Source: an uncultured Christensenellaceae bacterium (GTDB lineage: Bacteria; Bacillota; Clostridia; Christensenellales; Christensenellaceae). From it: 7,143 bases of DNA. A program made the translations under genes and the position numbers. The notes beneath the pieces were generated by a model that had not been told where the DNA came from, did not search any database, and worked only from the letters and a program-made list of their open reading frames with translations. Shown piece after piece: positions 6,161 through 7,143 of the stretch. The DNA lies in assembly GCA_934438035.1 (NCBI GenBank), contig CAKSBK010000050.1, positions 1-7,143 of the forward strand, in the 5' to 3' direction. Within the stretch, counting starts at the first letter, position 1. The number at the start of each line of letters is the position of its first letter.

Positions 6161-7143
6161 TTAAGCACCGAAGTACTCTTCAACTTCCTTAGCATAACCC
6201 TTCCAAGTGTCGAGAGAATCTTCACCAGTAGAAGTCATGGTAACGATACCAGCCTTGAGGTCGGTCCATGTAGGAACGGTCTCGCCTCTGAAGAGTTTAT
6301 CCATGTACTCAGCGGTCTTAGCTGCTTCGGGAACGAGAGGCTGAGCTACGATAACCTGAACTTTGCCAGCTTCGAGGTACTCGATGTTAGCGGTTGTAGC
6401 GTCCATACCAGCGAGCCAGAGATCTCCGTCAGCATAACCAGCCTTGGTAGCTGCGTCAGCCCAAGTTACAGGAGAGTTACCGGTGGTACCGAAAGCACCA
6501 ACGATGTCCTTGTTAGCCTGGATGATACCGAGGTTAATGGTAGTAGCAGACTCAACTTCGCCGCCTTCGAGAACAACGTCGAGGAGCTTGATGCCGCTTA
6601 CGTCGTGATCAGTGATCTTGCCCCACTCTTCGATGAAGGAAGCGGTAGCTGCGTTCTCAGTGGTGTTCTTGGTGTTCTGGGTAAGAGCGAAAGAGCCCTT
6701 CTTGCCGTCGAGAGCTTCTGCTGCTAAATCAGCAACTGCTTTGCCGTATGCAACGGGGTCGCAAGCCATCTCGAATACGATACCTTCGGGAAGCTCCATC
6801 TTCTCGTTATCGTCGTCAACGAAAATTCTGAAGTGAGGAATACCTACATAGATACCAGCTTTGCCAAGCTTAGCGCAAAGCTCGTCAGATGCATGGTCGC
6901 CGTTCCAGAGAAGCATGCCGCCCTTGCCGGACTCAACGCCTGCTGCCCATGTCTCAGCTGCTGCGAACTGCTCTGCCTGGTCAGGACCATCGGTACCGAT
7001 GATGTCGGGAGTGTCATAACCGAGCTCTTCAGCCTGCTTAATGAAGCCGATCTGGATCTGTCTGTGAACGGGGTGGTTCATAGAGCCCATGCAAACTGCT
7101 AAAGAGTAATCTTTAGGATTGAAATCGTCGCCCTCTGTAGGAG
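6161..7143 (-). CDS. Sugar ABC transporter substrate-binding protein (5' end outside window)
   Basis: The C-terminal 326 residues of a periplasmic-binding-protein-like solute receptor are visible, and the frame is open at the right edge. The signal peptide, and the lipobox Cys expected in a Gram-positive host, would lie outside. The layout matches the Peripla_BP_4/RbsB-like class. The first core strand is DYSLAVCMGSMNHPVHRQIQ (residues 11-30 of the visible part), followed by a helix, the GGMLLWNGD strand, an inter-domain crossing near DPVAYGKAVADLAAEAL, and a C-terminal lobe with LWLAGMDATTANIEYLEAGK and VIVAQPLVPEAAKTAEYMDK. It would capture a sugar outside the cell and deliver it to the two permeases. 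The internal Met at 7090 is not the start, because it lies within the first strand. Base composition is richer in G+C and Lys is mostly AAG, unlike the esterase gene, which fits high expression. The ligand is unknown. Confidence 0.93.
   Translation of the reverse strand, partial: PTEGDDFNPKDYSLAVCMGSMNHPVHRQIQIGFIKQAEELGYDTPDIIGTDGPDQAEQFAAAETWAAGVESGKGGMLLWNGDHASDELCAKLGKAGIYVGIPHFRIFVDDDNEKMELPEGIVFEMACDPVAYGKAVADLAAEALDGKKGSFALTQNTKNTTENAATASFIEEWGKITDHDVSGIKLLDVVLEGGEVESATTINLGIIQANKDIVGAFGTTGNSPVTWADAATKAGYADGDLWLAGMDATTANIEYLEAGKVQVIVAQPLVPEAAKTAEYMDKLFRGETVPTWTDLKAGIVTMTSTGEDSLDTWKGYAKEVEEYFGA

Noticed and set aside
7088..7090. ATG at 7090 as the start of the binding protein
   Set aside because: The same frame stays open to the window edge, and this Met lies inside the first conserved beta strand. 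A true start needs a signal peptide further out.
6833..7102. A plus-strand frame of 89 codons opposite the binding-protein gene
   Set aside because: It is antisense to a clear conserved protein and its sequence mirrors that gene's codons; no independent evidence.
1..7143. Mobile elements, CRISPR arrays, toxin-antitoxin or defence genes
   Set aside because: No transposase, integrase, regular direct repeats or terminal inverted repeats were seen; every long frame is explained by the transporter and the esterase.

Overview
The window looks like chromosomal DNA of a fibre-degrading, Gram-positive anaerobe of the Clostridia, probably from a gut or rumen. This rests on A+T-rich gaps, strong AGGAG-type ribosome binding sites, stem-plus-U-run terminators, family resemblance of the transporter proteins, and a secreted multimodular esterase of a type common in such bacteria. 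Genus and species cannot be read from the sequence. All five genes lie on the minus strand, so transcription runs from the right edge to the left.

Right to left: positions 7143-6161 carry most of a sugar-type substrate-binding protein, whose N-terminus lies outside the window. Positions 6160-6009 form a structured gap with a terminator-like hairpin and two smaller hairpins. Positions 6008-4443 encode a two-domain sugar ABC ATPase. Positions 4420-3380 and 3358-2339 encode two different inner-membrane permeases of the ribose/xylose/galactose class. A clear intrinsic terminator at 2307-2272 closes this operon. After an A+T-rich gap with candidate promoters, a separate gene starts at 2095 and runs off the left edge. 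It encodes a secreted protein with several beta-rich, carbohydrate-binding-like modules followed by the start of an SGNH/GDSL esterase domain resembling carbohydrate esterase family 3 (acetylxylan-esterase-like).

A plausible joint role is that the exported esterase removes acyl groups from a plant polysaccharide while the ABC system imports a released monosaccharide. The link rests on adjacency only, since a terminator separates the two units. The transported sugar cannot be assigned. The points most worth a second look are the hairpin after the binding-protein gene, which probably sets a high ratio of binding protein to membrane components, the unequal permease pair behind near-identical short leaders, and the module order of the esterase. 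I found no mobile element, CRISPR array, RNA gene or clearly new system.
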